Below are positions 27,171-36,172 of a stretch of DNA of 64,000 nt, in pieces. The notes beneath the pieces were generated by a model that searched no databases, was not told the origin of the DNA, and worked only from the letters and a program-made list of their open reading frames with translations. The translations under genes and the position numbers were made by a program. Location of the stretch: positions 1 to 64,000 of the forward strand of contig JALRGT010000014.1 of the NCBI GenBank assembly GCA_023259675.1, read 5' to 3'. Numbering within the stretch: position 1 is the first letter of the stretch; each line of letters opens with the position of its first letter. This stretch comes from Flavobacterium sp. GTDB lineage: Bacteria > Bacteroidota > Bacteroidia > Flavobacteriales > Flavobacteriaceae.

Positions 27171-28334
27171 CTATTGCAGTAAATTCTCAGGCCATTTATA
27201 ACTTCCCGGTTTTAAAGTAATGTGTTTTTTAGGATCTAAATCGTATTGCATACGCACTACTCCAAGAGCCAATTCGGCAACAGGAGTAAACGATTTCCAG
27301 TTTAATTTTTGCAACACATCATAAGCAGTGGCACCGCCTTCAATAAATAATTCGTTTATGTTTGAATGTTCCAAGAGTTGTTGGACGACCAAACTCATCC
27401 GGTTTTTTAAAATTTTGGAACTGCTCTCAAACTGAATGATAGAATCCGAAACTCTTAAAGCCAGTTTTTTGTTTTTGGAATAAATGGAGATTAATTCTTC
27501 CGTCCATGCTGCCAGTTCAGAATCGTTAGAGTCTTTTTTTAACAACGGTTCAGGAAATACTGCGACAGGACAATTCTTTTCTTGTAGTTCTTTGGCAAAC
27601 TGAATGCTTTCCGGTTGGGTACTACCAGAAATGAGTAAGTAACGGTCTGAGAAACGATATTTTTTGGGTTCCCTTTTTACCAAGGAAGGAAATTGTTTCA
27701 GTAGAAATTGTTCGAAAAAAGCAGCGCTTCCGCCAATAATCATTTTTTCATTGAAAAGTTCGACTGCATTTGCCAAATCTGTTTCCGAATTGCAATCGGG
27801 AATATAAAAACCGTCCGAATTTATGGATTGAATGTTTCCGAGATGAATTTTTTCGGGGTTTGAAATTCGGGAAGTTCTGTTCAGAAGCAATTGTTGAACA
27901 GAGGAAGTTTGGGCAGGAAAATCCGGGTCGACCTCAAATCCAGTTTCAGTAATAAGAATATCATTTATGAAATAGGAACCAGTACGAATGCAACGATTGC
28001 CAACGGGATTGGCTGGTTGCAACAATACGCTATTTTTTCCCGTTGCTTCAAGCAGAGCCACGAGTTCCGTTAGAACATAGCCCCGTAGCGCCGAATCGCA
28101 TTTTTTGAAAATAATCTGGTTTTCTTTTTTTGTTAATACTTTTTCTGCCAGCCGACGATGGATTTCGAATGCTTGATTTTCGGTCATCGAACGGGAATCA
28201 GTAGCAACAATAGTAATTGGGGCCACTTTTTCGGGTAAGGTATCGATACCAAAAGCAACCTCCAATCCATAACGAAGACAGATGCCAGTTATTTCGGCCG
28301 CACCTGTTAAATCGTCTGCAAGAACAGTAATCAT
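27171..28334 (-). CDS. DUF1537 four-carbon acid sugar kinase
   Basis: 387 residues with the N-terminal substrate domain starting VLADDLTGAAEITG, the DSRSMTENQA block and the C-terminal ATP domain containing ISGSTQPESIQFA and FIEGGATAYDVL. Zhang et al. (2016, PNAS) showed that DUF1537 proteins phosphorylate four-carbon acid sugars such as threonate or erythronate at O4. Its start overlaps the pdxA2 stop by 4 bases, the same pairing that is known for D-threonate catabolism (kinase plus PdxA2). It is slightly shorter than the usual 400-440 residues. The exact stereoisomer is inferred, not shown. Confidence 0.88.
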   Translation of the reverse strand: MITVLADDLTGAAEITGICLRYGLEVAFGIDTLPEKVAPITIVATDSRSMTENQAFEIHRRLAEKVLTKKENQIIFKKCDSALRGYVLTELVALLEATGKNSVLLQPANPVGNRCIRTGSYFINDILITETGFEVDPDFPAQTSSVQQLLLNRTSRISNPEKIHLGNIQSINSDGFYIPDCNSETDLANAVELFNEKMIIGGSAAFFEQFLLKQFPSLVKREPKKYRFSDRYLLISGSTQPESIQFAKELQEKNCPVAVFPEPLLKKDSNDSELAAWTEELISIYSKNKKLALRVSDSIIQFESSSKILKNRMSLVVQQLLEHSNINELFIEGGATAYDVLQKLNWKSFTPVAELALGVVRMQYDLDPKKHITLKPGSYKWPENLLQ

Positions 28335-29359
28335 TTTTTTCTGTGTTTGGCCATGACAATGGCGTAATCTATGGCAACCAACATCGCATCAGCCGAAGCG
28401 ATTCCTTGTCCCGCAATTTCAAATGCGGTTCCGTGATCTACTGAGGTACGGATAATAGGTAATCCAAGGGTTATGTTTACTCCTTTTACACTTTTCATGG
28501 TTTGTTTTTCATTGTCCCATTTGAAACCTTCGAGCTTAAACGGGATATGACCTTGATCGTGATACATTGCCACGCAACCGTCAAATTTTCCTTGAACGGC
28601 TTTTACAAACATGGTGTCGGGAGGAAAAGGTCCTTCCACGGTAAAACCGAGAGCGTTGGCTTTTTCTATGGCAGGAATAATCTCTGTGATTTCTTCATCT
28701 CCAAACAATCCGTTTTCTCCTGCATGCGGATTTAATCCCGCAACGGCAATACGTGGTTTGTTGATTCCTAATTTAACACAGGCATCATTTAATAAAGTGA
28801 TGACCTCCAAAACGCGATCTGTTTTGCATAAATCACAAGCCTGACGCAAGGAAACATGGGTGCTCACATGAATTACCCTGAAATTATCATCGGCCAAAAG
28901 CATGGCAAATTTAGAAGTGTTGGTATAATGGGCATAAATTTCGGTATGACCCGAGAATTTATGTCCTGCTTTATGAATGGATTCTTTGTTGAGTGGTGCG
29001 GTAACCGTGGCATCAATTTCTTCGGCTAAAGCCAATTCGATTACTTTTTTCACCGCTTCAAATGCCGCTTTTCCCGCCATGGCAGAAACTACTCCAGGTT
29101 GTAATTTATTGGTATCAACATTTTTCAAGTCGAAAACATCAATGGTTCCATATTCAAACTTAGCTACAGCAACAGATTGAATTCCATTGATTTTTAAAGT
29201 GGAGTTCAATGATTTAATTTCTTTTTCTAAAACGGCAGCATCTCCAACAACCAAAGGACTGCAACGGTCATAGACCTCTTTTAATGCCAATGTTTTTATA
29301 ATAATTTCGGGTCCGATTCCTGCCGGATCTCCCATTGAGATTCCAATTTTTGGTTTCAT
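28331..29359 (-). CDS. pdxA2: PdxA2-type 4-phospho-acid sugar dehydrogenase
   Basis: 342 residues of the PdxA family: GISMGDPAGIGPEI at the N-terminus, metal-binding His residues in SGHTEIYAHY, GLNPHAGENGLFG and AMYHDQGHIPFK. PdxA of vitamin B6 synthesis oxidises 4-phosphohydroxythreonine; PdxA2 oxidises 4-phosphothreonate or erythronate and lets it decarboxylate to dihydroxyacetone phosphate. Overlap with a DUF1537 kinase gene argues for the catabolic form. A true pdxA elsewhere in the genome would support this. Confidence 0.85.
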   Translation of the reverse strand: MKPKIGISMGDPAGIGPEIIIKTLALKEVYDRCSPLVVGDAAVLEKEIKSLNSTLKINGIQSVAVAKFEYGTIDVFDLKNVDTNKLQPGVVSAMAGKAAFEAVKKVIELALAEEIDATVTAPLNKESIHKAGHKFSGHTEIYAHYTNTSKFAMLLADDNFRVIHVSTHVSLRQACDLCKTDRVLEVITLLNDACVKLGINKPRIAVAGLNPHAGENGLFGDEEITEIIPAIEKANALGFTVEGPFPPDTMFVKAVQGKFDGCVAMYHDQGHIPFKLEGFKWDNEKQTMKSVKGVNITLGLPIIRTSVDHGTAFEIAGQGIASADAMLVAIDYAIVMAKHRKK

Positions 29360-29408
29360 TTTTTGATGTTTATTTCAATTGTATAATTGAATAGTTTTTA
29401 TTTTAAAT

Positions 29409-30557
29409 CTAAAGCAATTTGGTATAAATCGCAATAGCATCTTCTTTGGTCACTTCACGTGGATTATTTTTCAACAGCCGAGTTACATTCATGGCGATGT
29501 CGGCCAATTCAGGTACTATTTCTGCTGTGATTCCAATTTCAGTCAAACGTTGCGGAATATGACAGGCTTTTGATATAGCGATCAATTTTTCAATTCCGGC
29601 CAAAGCCACTTCTTCGTCGCTTCCTGTTATAGTTATTCCTAAAGCTCGAGCCACTTGGGCATGTCGTTTTGGACTGGCAGAAAGATTAAAGCGAAGTACT
29701 TCGGGCATCAAAATCGCATTGGCTAAACCGTGTGGGACATGGAATTTTCCGCCTAAACCATAGGATAACGCATGAACCGCCGAAGTATTTACAGGCCCTA
29801 AACACAAACCGCCGTACATGGAACCCAGTGCCAGTGCCGAACGCGCCTCTATATCTTGACCGTTTTCACAGGCTTTCTGGATATTATTGGCAATTAATTC
29901 GATTCCTCTCAAAGCATACGTATCCACTGTTGGGTGAGCAAATTTATTGGTGTAGGCTTCGATACAATGTGAAAGTGCATCGATTCCGGTTTCGGCCGTT
30001 AGGCGAGAAGGCAAGCTTATTGTCAAGATTGGGTCAATATAGCAGGCATCCGGAACCAAATAGGGACTTATAATTCCACTTTTGGCAGCAGTAGTTTCAT
30101 TCAATAAGATGGCATTGGGAGACATTTCGCTTCCTGTCCCTGAGGTTGTTGGTAGACAAATCAATTTTTTGGCACGTCCATTTAGAAAACCAATTCCAAC
30201 GATATCTTCCAGTTTTTGGGTGTTGCCAATAAGTGCCGCCAGTAATTTGGCACAATCCAACACACTTCCTCCGCCAATTCCAATCACACAATCCGGATTA
30301 AAATCTTCACTCATTTCCAATAAAGAATTGAATTGGGTAAAGGTAGGCTCTCCCGGAAAAACATATTCGATCAGTTGAATGGCTTTGTTTTTATTTTTTA
30401 ATGTTTCAATAATGGGAGCAATAGCTTCCAATAATGGAGTCGCCACTAATAGAAGTATGTTTTCGGAATTATTTAGAATAGAGTCATCGACAAGTTCTGC
30501 CAATGAATTGACGCCAAAGACTATTTTTCTAGGTTGTAATAAAGTAATCGATTTCAT
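29409..30557 (-). CDS. Iron-containing alcohol dehydrogenase
   Basis: 382 residues with the nucleotide loop GGGSVLDCAKLLA, the motif LPTTSGTGSEMSPNA and metal-ligand His residues in DALSHCIEAY and VPHGLANAILMP. Group III Fe-ADHs reduce small aldehydes (lactaldehyde, glyceraldehyde, semialdehyde acids) with NADH. It lies 49 bases before pdxA2 in the same operon. In the pathway proposed here it would reduce the four-carbon aldehyde acid left after aldolase cleavage. FucO-like lactaldehyde reduction is the main alternative. Confidence 0.87.
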   Translation of the reverse strand: MKSITLLQPRKIVFGVNSLAELVDDSILNNSENILLLVATPLLEAIAPIIETLKNKNKAIQLIEYVFPGEPTFTQFNSLLEMSEDFNPDCVIGIGGGSVLDCAKLLAALIGNTQKLEDIVGIGFLNGRAKKLICLPTTSGTGSEMSPNAILLNETTAAKSGIISPYLVPDACYIDPILTISLPSRLTAETGIDALSHCIEAYTNKFAHPTVDTYALRGIELIANNIQKACENGQDIEARSALALGSMYGGLCLGPVNTSAVHALSYGLGGKFHVPHGLANAILMPEVLRFNLSASPKRHAQVARALGITITGSDEEVALAGIEKLIAISKACHIPQRLTEIGITAEIVPELADIAMNVTRLLKNNPREVTKEDAIAIYTKLL

Positions 30558-30609
30558 TTTTAATGATGTTGTAATCCAAAACGCGGATGGTTACTCAAGT
30601 GTTATAAAA

Positions 30610-32145
30610 TTATTGTTTTTCTTTTAAATAGCCATAAATGGTTAATTCCTTATCGGCCGGTTCCGATTTAAAGAACAAGCTGGCTGTATACCCAACGACC
30701 AATACAATTAAATGACTGTATACGCCAAGCATGTATTTGTGTTGCGGAAAATTATATTGTCCTAAGTCCAGCATGAGGACGTCATCAATTTTGGTGGTTG
30801 TTAGTACTGCATAAGCCGTAAAAAGAACACAAACGGCAAGTCCTATATGTAGACCTTGTTTGTTGGCACGAGTCGAAAATAATCCTAAAAGGAAAATCCC
30901 CACCACACCAGCCGAGAAGATGGCATATAATTGAAAAACAATACCCAAAACGCCTTCACCTTCCCAGGCAACATATAAAAGTGCCACAATAGTCATGGCT
31001 ATTCCGGAAAATAAAACCAGTAATCGTCCCATGAACAAGCGTTCTTTATCGGAACAATTGGGTTTCAATTTTTGATAAAAATCCTCTACTCCAATGGCCG
31101 CCATACAATTCATGTCTGAGTCCAAACTGGAAACGGCAGCGGCAATCAAAGCTGCCATAACTAATCCTACGGCACCCACAGGAAGTTGTGTACTGATAAA
31201 ATAAGGAAAAACTTGATCTGCCTTCATATCCGTTGGAAGAACAGCGCCTCCCGAATTGTAAAAAACATATAGCAATGAACCAATTAGCATAAATAAAGTC
31301 CACACCGGTACACTCGCAAAAACGCCAATATAAGCGGCTCTTTTGGCATCTTTATCACTTTTGGCAGTTAAATATCGTTGTACAATAGTTTGGTCAGTTC
31401 CATATTTTTGCAAAGTATAAAACGCTCCATTAACCACCATAACCCAAAAAGTAAGCTCCACAAAACTGAAATTGTAAGGGCCAACATCAATTTTTTTCAT
31501 GTTGAAAGCTTCTGTAAGCATATAAGTTGGTCCACCCTCTGATTGGAAAAGTAAAATGCCAACACAAAGTAAACCACCACCAATAAGTAAAAATCCCTGA
31601 ATGACATCCATCCAAATAACGGCTTCAATTCCTCCCAGCAAAGTAAGTAATAGGATTACGATACTTAGTGAAATAATAAATCCAGTTACCGGAAATCCAG
31701 TTAAACTGGATAAAGCCAAACTAACAAGATAAAGAACCGTTCCCATTTTGGAGAAGTGAGTCAAAATAAAGGCTATCGAGCTGTACATTCTGGTAAAAAA
31801 ACCAAAACGACGTTCAAAATATTCATAAGTGCTCAATCGGATTACTTTTCTAAACAAAGGAACGATAAACCATATAAAACCTAATAATACTACGGGTACC
31901 ATCAACCCTTGAACCAGTAAAATCCAGTTTGATTTATATGCAGCAGCGGGGTAAGCCAAAAAAGTCACACTACTAATTAATGTGGCAAAGATTGACATAC
32001 CAATTGCCCATGCCGGAATGTTTTTACTACCTGCAAAGTATTGTTCTGCACTTTTTTGTTTGTTGGCAAAGTAAAAACCAGTACCTAAAGTAATTATTAT
32101 CGAAATGATGACTATCAGGATATCAATCCAATGGAGGTGTTGCAT
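30610..32145 (-). CDS. Sodium/solute symporter (SSS family)
   Basis: A 511-residue inner-membrane carrier with 13 predicted helices. The SSS pattern is visible in FATLISSVTFLAYPAAAY, YEYFERRFGFFTRM and LLTLLGGIEAVIWMDVIQG, and the helix-8 Na+-site region in ALIAAAVSSLDSDMN. Family members take up sugars, sialic acid or organic acids with Na+. It is likely the uptake system for the acid sugar handled by the operon, placed between the aldolase and alcohol dehydrogenase genes. Confidence 0.9.
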   Translation of the reverse strand: MQHLHWIDILIVIISIIITLGTGFYFANKQKSAEQYFAGSKNIPAWAIGMSIFATLISSVTFLAYPAAAYKSNWILLVQGLMVPVVLLGFIWFIVPLFRKVIRLSTYEYFERRFGFFTRMYSSIAFILTHFSKMGTVLYLVSLALSSLTGFPVTGFIISLSIVILLLTLLGGIEAVIWMDVIQGFLLIGGGLLCVGILLFQSEGGPTYMLTEAFNMKKIDVGPYNFSFVELTFWVMVVNGAFYTLQKYGTDQTIVQRYLTAKSDKDAKRAAYIGVFASVPVWTLFMLIGSLLYVFYNSGGAVLPTDMKADQVFPYFISTQLPVGAVGLVMAALIAAAVSSLDSDMNCMAAIGVEDFYQKLKPNCSDKERLFMGRLLVLFSGIAMTIVALLYVAWEGEGVLGIVFQLYAIFSAGVVGIFLLGLFSTRANKQGLHIGLAVCVLFTAYAVLTTTKIDDVLMLDLGQYNFPQHKYMLGVYSHLIVLVVGYTASLFFKSEPADKELTIYGYLKEKQ

Positions 32146-32184
32146 AATTCTTTAAATTAAATAAGTTATAGTTTTTTGGTTGGT

Positions 32185-33033
32185 TTAGTTAACAGCGGTT
32201 AGGGGAGGCATCATTATCTTATTGCAAATTCCTTTTTTTTGCATCAAAAATTTTAATACCGCCAAGGATTCTCCCAGTGTTTTATCTTTTTGATATAAAA
32301 GGGCAATTTCATCGGTTTCCTCTTGCCATTTTTTGCATTCTTCCCAATTGCCTTTTTTTGCGGCAGCATATAATTTTCCGTACAATTCGGGAACATAATT
32401 TCCGGTACTAGGAACAATTCCATCGGCACCCAATTGTAAACTACCGGCACCTTGGGCTCCCCATCCACAGAAATAGGAGAAATCGGCAGTGTTTTTATAC
32501 TTTTCAATAAATGCCTTCATTCGGTCATAATCGCGCTCTGAATCTTTTAATCCCCAAATGTTGGGGTGTGAAGCCAGATTGGCAACCACGTCCATAGGAA
32601 TAGACATTTGCGTTGTGGCTTTTATGTTGTACATCATCAATGGACCGCTGATTTTATCGGCCAATGTTTGATAAAAAAGTGTCATTTGAGCTGGAGTAAG
32701 GGTATAATAAGAAGGTAAGGTGGCCACCACGCAATCAGCACCAAGGTTGATGTATTTATTGCCGCGTTCTATTAATTCATCTACTTGATTTCCAACTAAT
32801 CCGGCATAAATGCATTGATTTAATCCTTTTGCTTTTACGGCGACGTCAACCAATCGATAACTTTCGGCGGCACTTATTGAACTTGATTCTCCTGTTGTAC
32901 CCAAGACCAAAGGATGAATTCCATGTTGGTCAAAAAGATTTACGAGATGATTTACAGCGACAACATCTACCGTAAAATCTGGATTTAGTGGGGTTACCAT
33001 TGGTACGACCACACCCGAAAAACGTTTTTGCAT
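32185..33033 (-). CDS. DHDPS/N-acetylneuraminate lyase-family aldolase
   Basis: 282 residues forming a class I aldolase barrel. The Schiff-base lysine is Lys163 (GLKDSERD), the catalytic tyrosine Tyr135 (MMYNIKA) and the pyruvate-carboxylate motif GTTGES spans 45-50. Family members cleave 2-keto-3-deoxy acids into pyruvate and an aldehyde, or run the reverse. DHDPS itself is unlikely given the neighbours: a symporter, a dehydratase and acid-sugar genes. A 2-keto-3-deoxy sugar acid is the probable substrate. Confidence 0.87.
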   Translation of the reverse strand: MQKRFSGVVVPMVTPLNPDFTVDVVAVNHLVNLFDQHGIHPLVLGTTGESSSISAAESYRLVDVAVKAKGLNQCIYAGLVGNQVDELIERGNKYINLGADCVVATLPSYYTLTPAQMTLFYQTLADKISGPLMMYNIKATTQMSIPMDVVANLASHPNIWGLKDSERDYDRMKAFIEKYKNTADFSYFCGWGAQGAGSLQLGADGIVPSTGNYVPELYGKLYAAAKKGNWEECKKWQEETDEIALLYQKDKTLGESLAVLKFLMQKKGICNKIMMPPLTAVN

Positions 33034-33195
33034 GTTATTGAGATTAATTACTTATTTCGCTTTAACGATTAAGCAATAATAGTAATTTTATTTAGGAACT
33101 CAAAAAAAACGGAGATAATAATTGTTATTTTGACAAATTAAAACACAAATAAATTATAATTGCATAAAATAGTAGTAATCTAACGGTTGATTTAC

Positions 33196-33957
33196 TTAAA
33201 AATTAACAGAAGCTCCACCATCGACAGGCAATACAATACCAGTAATATATCTGCCCGCATGGGAACTCAGATAAACAGCGGCATTGCCAATATCTTCCGG
33301 AGTACCAAAGTCGGGTAGTGCGATTCGATTGATGATTTTTTGTTTGCGTTCGGGATCTTGGTTGATGGCATTTAAAAACATATTTGATGTAATCCAACCC
33401 GGAGCAATACAATTGACTCTAATATTATATTGGGAATATTCGGTTACCAAGTTGTTCATCAAGCCAATTAGGGCCGTTTTAGAGGTTCCGTAAGCCGATA
33501 CTCTATCGATTCCAAACAAACCGGCCATTGAACTGATTAGAATGATTGAACCGGTTTTTCGTTGAATCATACTTTTGGCCACTTCGCGTGTCAATGCAAA
33601 AACACTCAACAAATTAGTTTGAATGATTTTAAAGAATTCTTCGTCTGTCGTTTCTTGTGCCCATTTTTTTAAATGTATTCCGGCATTATTTACCAGAATA
33701 TCAATGCTTCCAAATTTGGATTCAATGTTTGTTACCAATTCCGGAATCGTATTGATTTGACTCAAGTCACTGACCATATAATGGGCATTTTTCCCCAATT
33801 GGGAACAAGCCTCTTTTAAAACATCTTCTCTTCGTCCGGTCAGGATTACTTTTGCATTAGCATTTATTAATTCTTTGGCAATACCCAAACCAATACCGGT
33901 TCCACCTCCGGTGACAAGTGCTGTTTTTCCTTTGAGGGAGAATGCGTTTGAACTCAT
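33196..33957 (-). CDS. Short-chain dehydrogenase/reductase
   Basis: 253 residues with the Rossmann motif TGGGTGIGLGIA, NNAGIH, the catalytic Ser in ILISSMAG and Tyr-x3-Lys in SAYGTSKTA. It most resembles gluconate 5-dehydrogenase and KduD-type enzymes that oxidise or reduce sugar acids. It starts 3 bases after the dehydratase stop. The 162-base gap before the aldolase gene may hold a second promoter, though I find no exact -7 match. Confidence 0.88.
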   Translation of the reverse strand: MSSNAFSLKGKTALVTGGGTGIGLGIAKELINANAKVILTGRREDVLKEACSQLGKNAHYMVSDLSQINTIPELVTNIESKFGSIDILVNNAGIHLKKWAQETTDEEFFKIIQTNLLSVFALTREVAKSMIQRKTGSIILISSMAGLFGIDRVSAYGTSKTALIGLMNNLVTEYSQYNIRVNCIAPGWITSNMFLNAINQDPERKQKIINRIALPDFGTPEDIGNAAVYLSSHAGRYITGIVLPVDGGASVNF

Positions 33958-33960
33958 GTC

Positions 33961-35046
33961 TTATATTTTTTTCAAGTAATCATCAATAAAATTAAAGCCC
34001 CATCCCGGCTGTTGATGCGGATAGGCAAAACCGTCTTTTACCAACATTGGATTATCGATATAATCATCAATCCAGTCAAAAGATTCTGCGCCAACTCCAT
34101 TTGGAATCGTACACAATAAAGGCACATCATAATCCTTATAATAATGCGGTAATACCGGAATATGGAAACCTGCAGCTATGGCAGCACTTTCTTTCCAGGC
34201 TTCTACACCGCCAATTCTTAGAATATCCGGTTGCCAGATATCGATGGCTTTGCGTTTAATCAATTCGATCAAGGGTTGGGTATTGAATTCTCGTTCTCCC
34301 ATTGCCAATGAAATTCCTGTTTGATTTTTCAGTGTTTGGTACCCATCGAAATTTTCATGGTGTAAAGGTTCTTCAAACCAATAAATATTTAAATCATTGG
34401 CGGCTTTTGCCAATCGGATGGCTTCGGGTAATTTCATTCCTTGATTGGCATCAATCATGATATTCACTTCATCTCCAACCGCTTCTCTTACTTTTTTTAA
34501 ACGCTCCACATCGGTTTTCCAATTTGGCGATCCTACTTTTATTTTTACGGCTTTAAATCCGCGGTCTACATAATTGGTCACTTCTTCAATCAACTCGTCA
34601 ATCGAATAGGAAATCCATCCGCCAGAACCATATAAAGAAACTTTTTCTTTATGTGTTCCTAAAATTTTCCAAACCGGTTGCTTCAAGGCTTTTCCCCAAG
34701 CATCCCACATAGCAATATTGATAGCGCCCTGAACCCAACGCAAGAGTCCGTTTTGACCAAAATATTCATGCAAATGATTCAGCTTGTCAAACACCAGTCC
34801 GGTTTCATTTACCGAATGACCAATCACCGCATCTTTGCAATCTTTCAAAGCACCTTTGATAGCTTCAGGGGAGTATTGGAATGATAATAAATACGATTCC
34901 CCAACAATGCCGTTACGGAGTTTTAAACGTAAAACCACAAACGAAATCTCACTGAGGGTGTGAGTCGCATCGGATATGGGTTTCTTTAAAACACTAACGA
35001 GTTTAAACAATTCAATTTCCTGTATTTGTAATTCTGTGGTATTCAT
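33961..35046 (-). CDS. Mandelate-racemase-type acid sugar dehydratase (enolase superfamily)
   Basis: 361 residues. All mandelate racemase active-site residues can be mapped with a constant offset of four: Lys168 and Lys170 (VKIKVG), metal ligands Asp199 (MIDAN), Glu225 (WFEEP) and Glu251 (GEREF), the Asp274-His301 dyad (PDILR, LPHYY) and Glu321 (GAESF). This set supports proton abstraction on both faces and is seen in dehydratases of galactarate, rhamnonate, gluconate and related acids. It is the first gene of the operon, 204 bases from the divergent regulator. The substrate is not deducible by eye. Confidence 0.9.
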   Translation of the reverse strand: MNTTELQIQEIELFKLVSVLKKPISDATHTLSEISFVVLRLKLRNGIVGESYLLSFQYSPEAIKGALKDCKDAVIGHSVNETGLVFDKLNHLHEYFGQNGLLRWVQGAINIAMWDAWGKALKQPVWKILGTHKEKVSLYGSGGWISYSIDELIEEVTNYVDRGFKAVKIKVGSPNWKTDVERLKKVREAVGDEVNIMIDANQGMKLPEAIRLAKAANDLNIYWFEEPLHHENFDGYQTLKNQTGISLAMGEREFNTQPLIELIKRKAIDIWQPDILRIGGVEAWKESAAIAAGFHIPVLPHYYKDYDVPLLCTIPNGVGAESFDWIDDYIDNPMLVKDGFAYPHQQPGWGFNFIDDYLKKI

Positions 35047-35187
35047 ATCGGTTGATTTTTTCTTTTTAATTGTAAAAAGCCTGACTTGTTTCTAAATTTA
35101 GTTGAGGTAAAATTAACGGTATTGACGATTTTCGCTATTAACTTAATTATCTAAATTGTGCACTATTTTGACATGAATATAGTGTTA

Positions 35188-35222
35188 TTTGTCGAATTGT
35201 TGTTTCGAAAAGTATATTTTTG
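35188..35222 (+). promoter_or_regulatory. Promoter for AraC-family regulator
   Basis: TTTG at 35188-35191 and a perfect TATTTTTG at 35215-35222, 23 bases apart. The ATG is at 35251, giving a leader of about 25 bases. Confidence 0.55.
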
Positions 35223-35250
35223 TGACCGTAATTTTTTCAAATCATTTTAA

Positions 35251-36105
35251 ATGAAAGCAGCATACAGAAATGTAATGGAGCGGAATGAACAATCCTTACG
35301 GGTTTCTTTATTTCAAGATAATGAATTTCCGGCTTCCTGGCATTTTCATCCCCAATATGAATTGACCTATATTATTGACAGTAGCGGTATGCGTTATATT
35401 GGCGATAGCGTTCATAATTTTAGGGAAGGAGATTTTGTTCTGGTAGGAGCAAACTTGCCGCATTCCTGGAAGACGGTCGGGGTACAAACCAGCATGGTAC
35501 AAGCGGTGATAATTCAATGGAATGAAAATTTGCTGGGCGATGATTGGTTACTAAAGCCAGAGTTTTATAAAATCAAAAAAATGTTGGAATTGTCGGCAAG
35601 GGGGATTCAATTTTCCGGTAAGACTGCCGCTCGATTAAAAGAAAATATTATTGCATTGACAGTCTTACCACCGTTTGAAAAATTGATGCGTTTTTTGGAA
35701 TTATTAAATGAATTGTCAAGTAAGAAAGAATACTCTCTTTTATCTTCTGCTGGTTTTAAAACGAATATCACCACTCAGGACAGCGACCGAATCAGTGTGA
35801 TTCAGTCGTATGTGAAAAACAATATCCAGACCAAAATTCAACTCTCGGAAGTAGCCGGTTTAGTTGGTCTTACCGAAGTGTCTTTTTGCCGGTATTTCAA
35901 AAAAGTACATAATAAAACCTTCGTTACTTTTTTGAATGAATTCAGAATCGCTATGGCTTGTCAGCTATTGATTGAAAAAGAGTTTACGGTTTCTGAAATT
36001 GGGTATCAATGTGGTTTTAATAGTATTAGTTTGTTTCACAGACTGTTCGTTCGTTTTATAAAAATGACTCCTTTGGAATACAGGAATAGTTATAAATCGA
36101 TTTAA
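35251..36105 (+). CDS. AraC-family transcriptional regulator
   Basis: 284 residues: an N-terminal cupin sensing domain (WHFHPQYELTYII and GDFVLVGANLPHSW, about residues 28-75) and two helix-turn-helix motifs at the C-terminus (VAGLVGLTEVSFCRYFKK and SEIGYQCGFNSISLFHRLF). It is divergent from the acid-sugar operon and lies next to the GH39 gene, so it most likely activates the operon in response to a sugar ligand. The ligand is unknown. Confidence 0.92.
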   Translation: MKAAYRNVMERNEQSLRVSLFQDNEFPASWHFHPQYELTYIIDSSGMRYIGDSVHNFREGDFVLVGANLPHSWKTVGVQTSMVQAVIIQWNENLLGDDWLLKPEFYKIKKMLELSARGIQFSGKTAARLKENIIALTVLPPFEKLMRFLELLNELSSKKEYSLLSSAGFKTNITTQDSDRISVIQSYVKNNIQTKIQLSEVAGLVGLTEVSFCRYFKKVHNKTFVTFLNEFRIAMACQLLIEKEFTVSEIGYQCGFNSISLFHRLFVRFIKMTPLEYRNSYKSI

Positions 36106-36172
36106 AATATACCAAAATCCACTTCATGATACTTTTAGTCTAATTCATTTTTTTATTGAAATTTTAGTCTTT

